This document shows positions 63,701 through 64,000 of a stretch of 64,000 bases of DNA, piece by piece. The position numbers and the translations under genes were made by a program. Location: NCBI GenBank assembly GCA_036583965.1, contig JAZBQD010000015.1:25828310-25892309 (forward strand), given 5' to 3'. The DNA comes from Prunella strophiata. Lineage: Eukaryota > Chordata > Aves > Passeriformes > Prunellidae. Each line of letters starts with the position of its first letter. Position 1 is the stretch's first letter. Under the pieces are notes generated by a model. That model did not search any database. It was not told the DNA's origin and saw only the letters and a list, made by a program, of their open reading frames with translations.

Positions 63701-64000
63701 TGTTTCTGTACTAAGGACCTTTTGATTTCGATCTTGATCATCTGAAAACAAAACAGATGATGAAAACCTGGAACTAAGTGCTTTTTTCTTACTGAAATTT
63801 CAGTTATTTGTTTATTTTTAGCAAAGTGTTCCAGGATATAAGGGTTCTAAAAATCCTATATACCTGAAAAAACTTTTTTTGCCTTCCTTGCTAAGTATAC
63901 AGCAAAGCCATGTTTGTAAATAGTAATTATTTATTGACAAGTGGCTTAATACTTGCAATGTTTTATGTTATTATTAGGGAGTTTGGCTGATTTTTTTTTA

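Larger units (their letters stand above)
60131..64000. other. AT-rich non-coding stretch, no gene recognised
   Basis: Frames reach 117 codons (61378-61731 minus, 62340-62693 plus) without recognisable domains. Contents include a 16-A run at 60596-60611, a direct repeat at 60707/60733, a short inverted repeat CATTGC-AAAA-GCAATG near 61624, and an imperfect 12-13-bp tandem (AGCAAGACCAC twice) near 62194-62215. Confidence 0.55.

Overview
The window looks like AT-rich, gene-poor nuclear DNA from a bird, most likely a songbird. Two things point there. At least five fragments are 3'-anchored CR1 LINEs, the dominant avian (and more broadly sauropsid) retrotransposon. There are also two related LTR fragments of a type I recognise from passerine endogenous retroviruses. 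CpG is scarce almost everywhere. Open frames are short: the longest is 166 codons (21567-22067) and it lies inside a retroelement-like patch. I found no convincing protein-coding gene, tRNA, rRNA, CRISPR array or bacterial-type operon. The window is either a gene desert or the inside of a very large intron; the sequence alone cannot tell which.

Layout. 1-10776: unique-looking AT-rich DNA with small tandem repeats and T-tracts. 10777-11235: CR1, minus strand. 11236-20794: AT-rich DNA with an 18-bp perfect palindrome and a 27-T tract. 20795-22070: decayed endogenous-retrovirus-like patch, made of an LTR-like segment followed by sequence with a broken CCHC zinc-knuckle signature. 22071-29673: AT-rich DNA containing one weak exon-like segment on the minus strand (24444-24590). 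29674-30165: CR1, minus. 35809-35970: CR1, plus. 36887-37257: a minus-strand patch whose translation looks protein-like but is interrupted by stops. 40076-40169: two abutting hairpins, the first with a 25-bp stem. 44298-45139: a solo LTR with a 185-bp AAT microsatellite, an AAAC-rich expansion and a nested CR1 fragment. 50465-50830: a GC-rich patch with almost no CpG. 52431-52611 and 59582-60130: CR1, plus. 58635-58671: a perfect 16-bp-stem hairpin with an octamer motif across its loop.

Nothing here works together as a pathway. The window's story is retroelement insertion and decay, microsatellite growth inside an old LTR, and several unexplained inverted repeats. No clear new biological system was found. 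The best candidates for a second look are the double hairpin at 40076-40169, the octamer hairpin at 58635-58671, the decayed zinc-knuckle patch near 21.7 kb, and the two exon-like patches on the minus strand.
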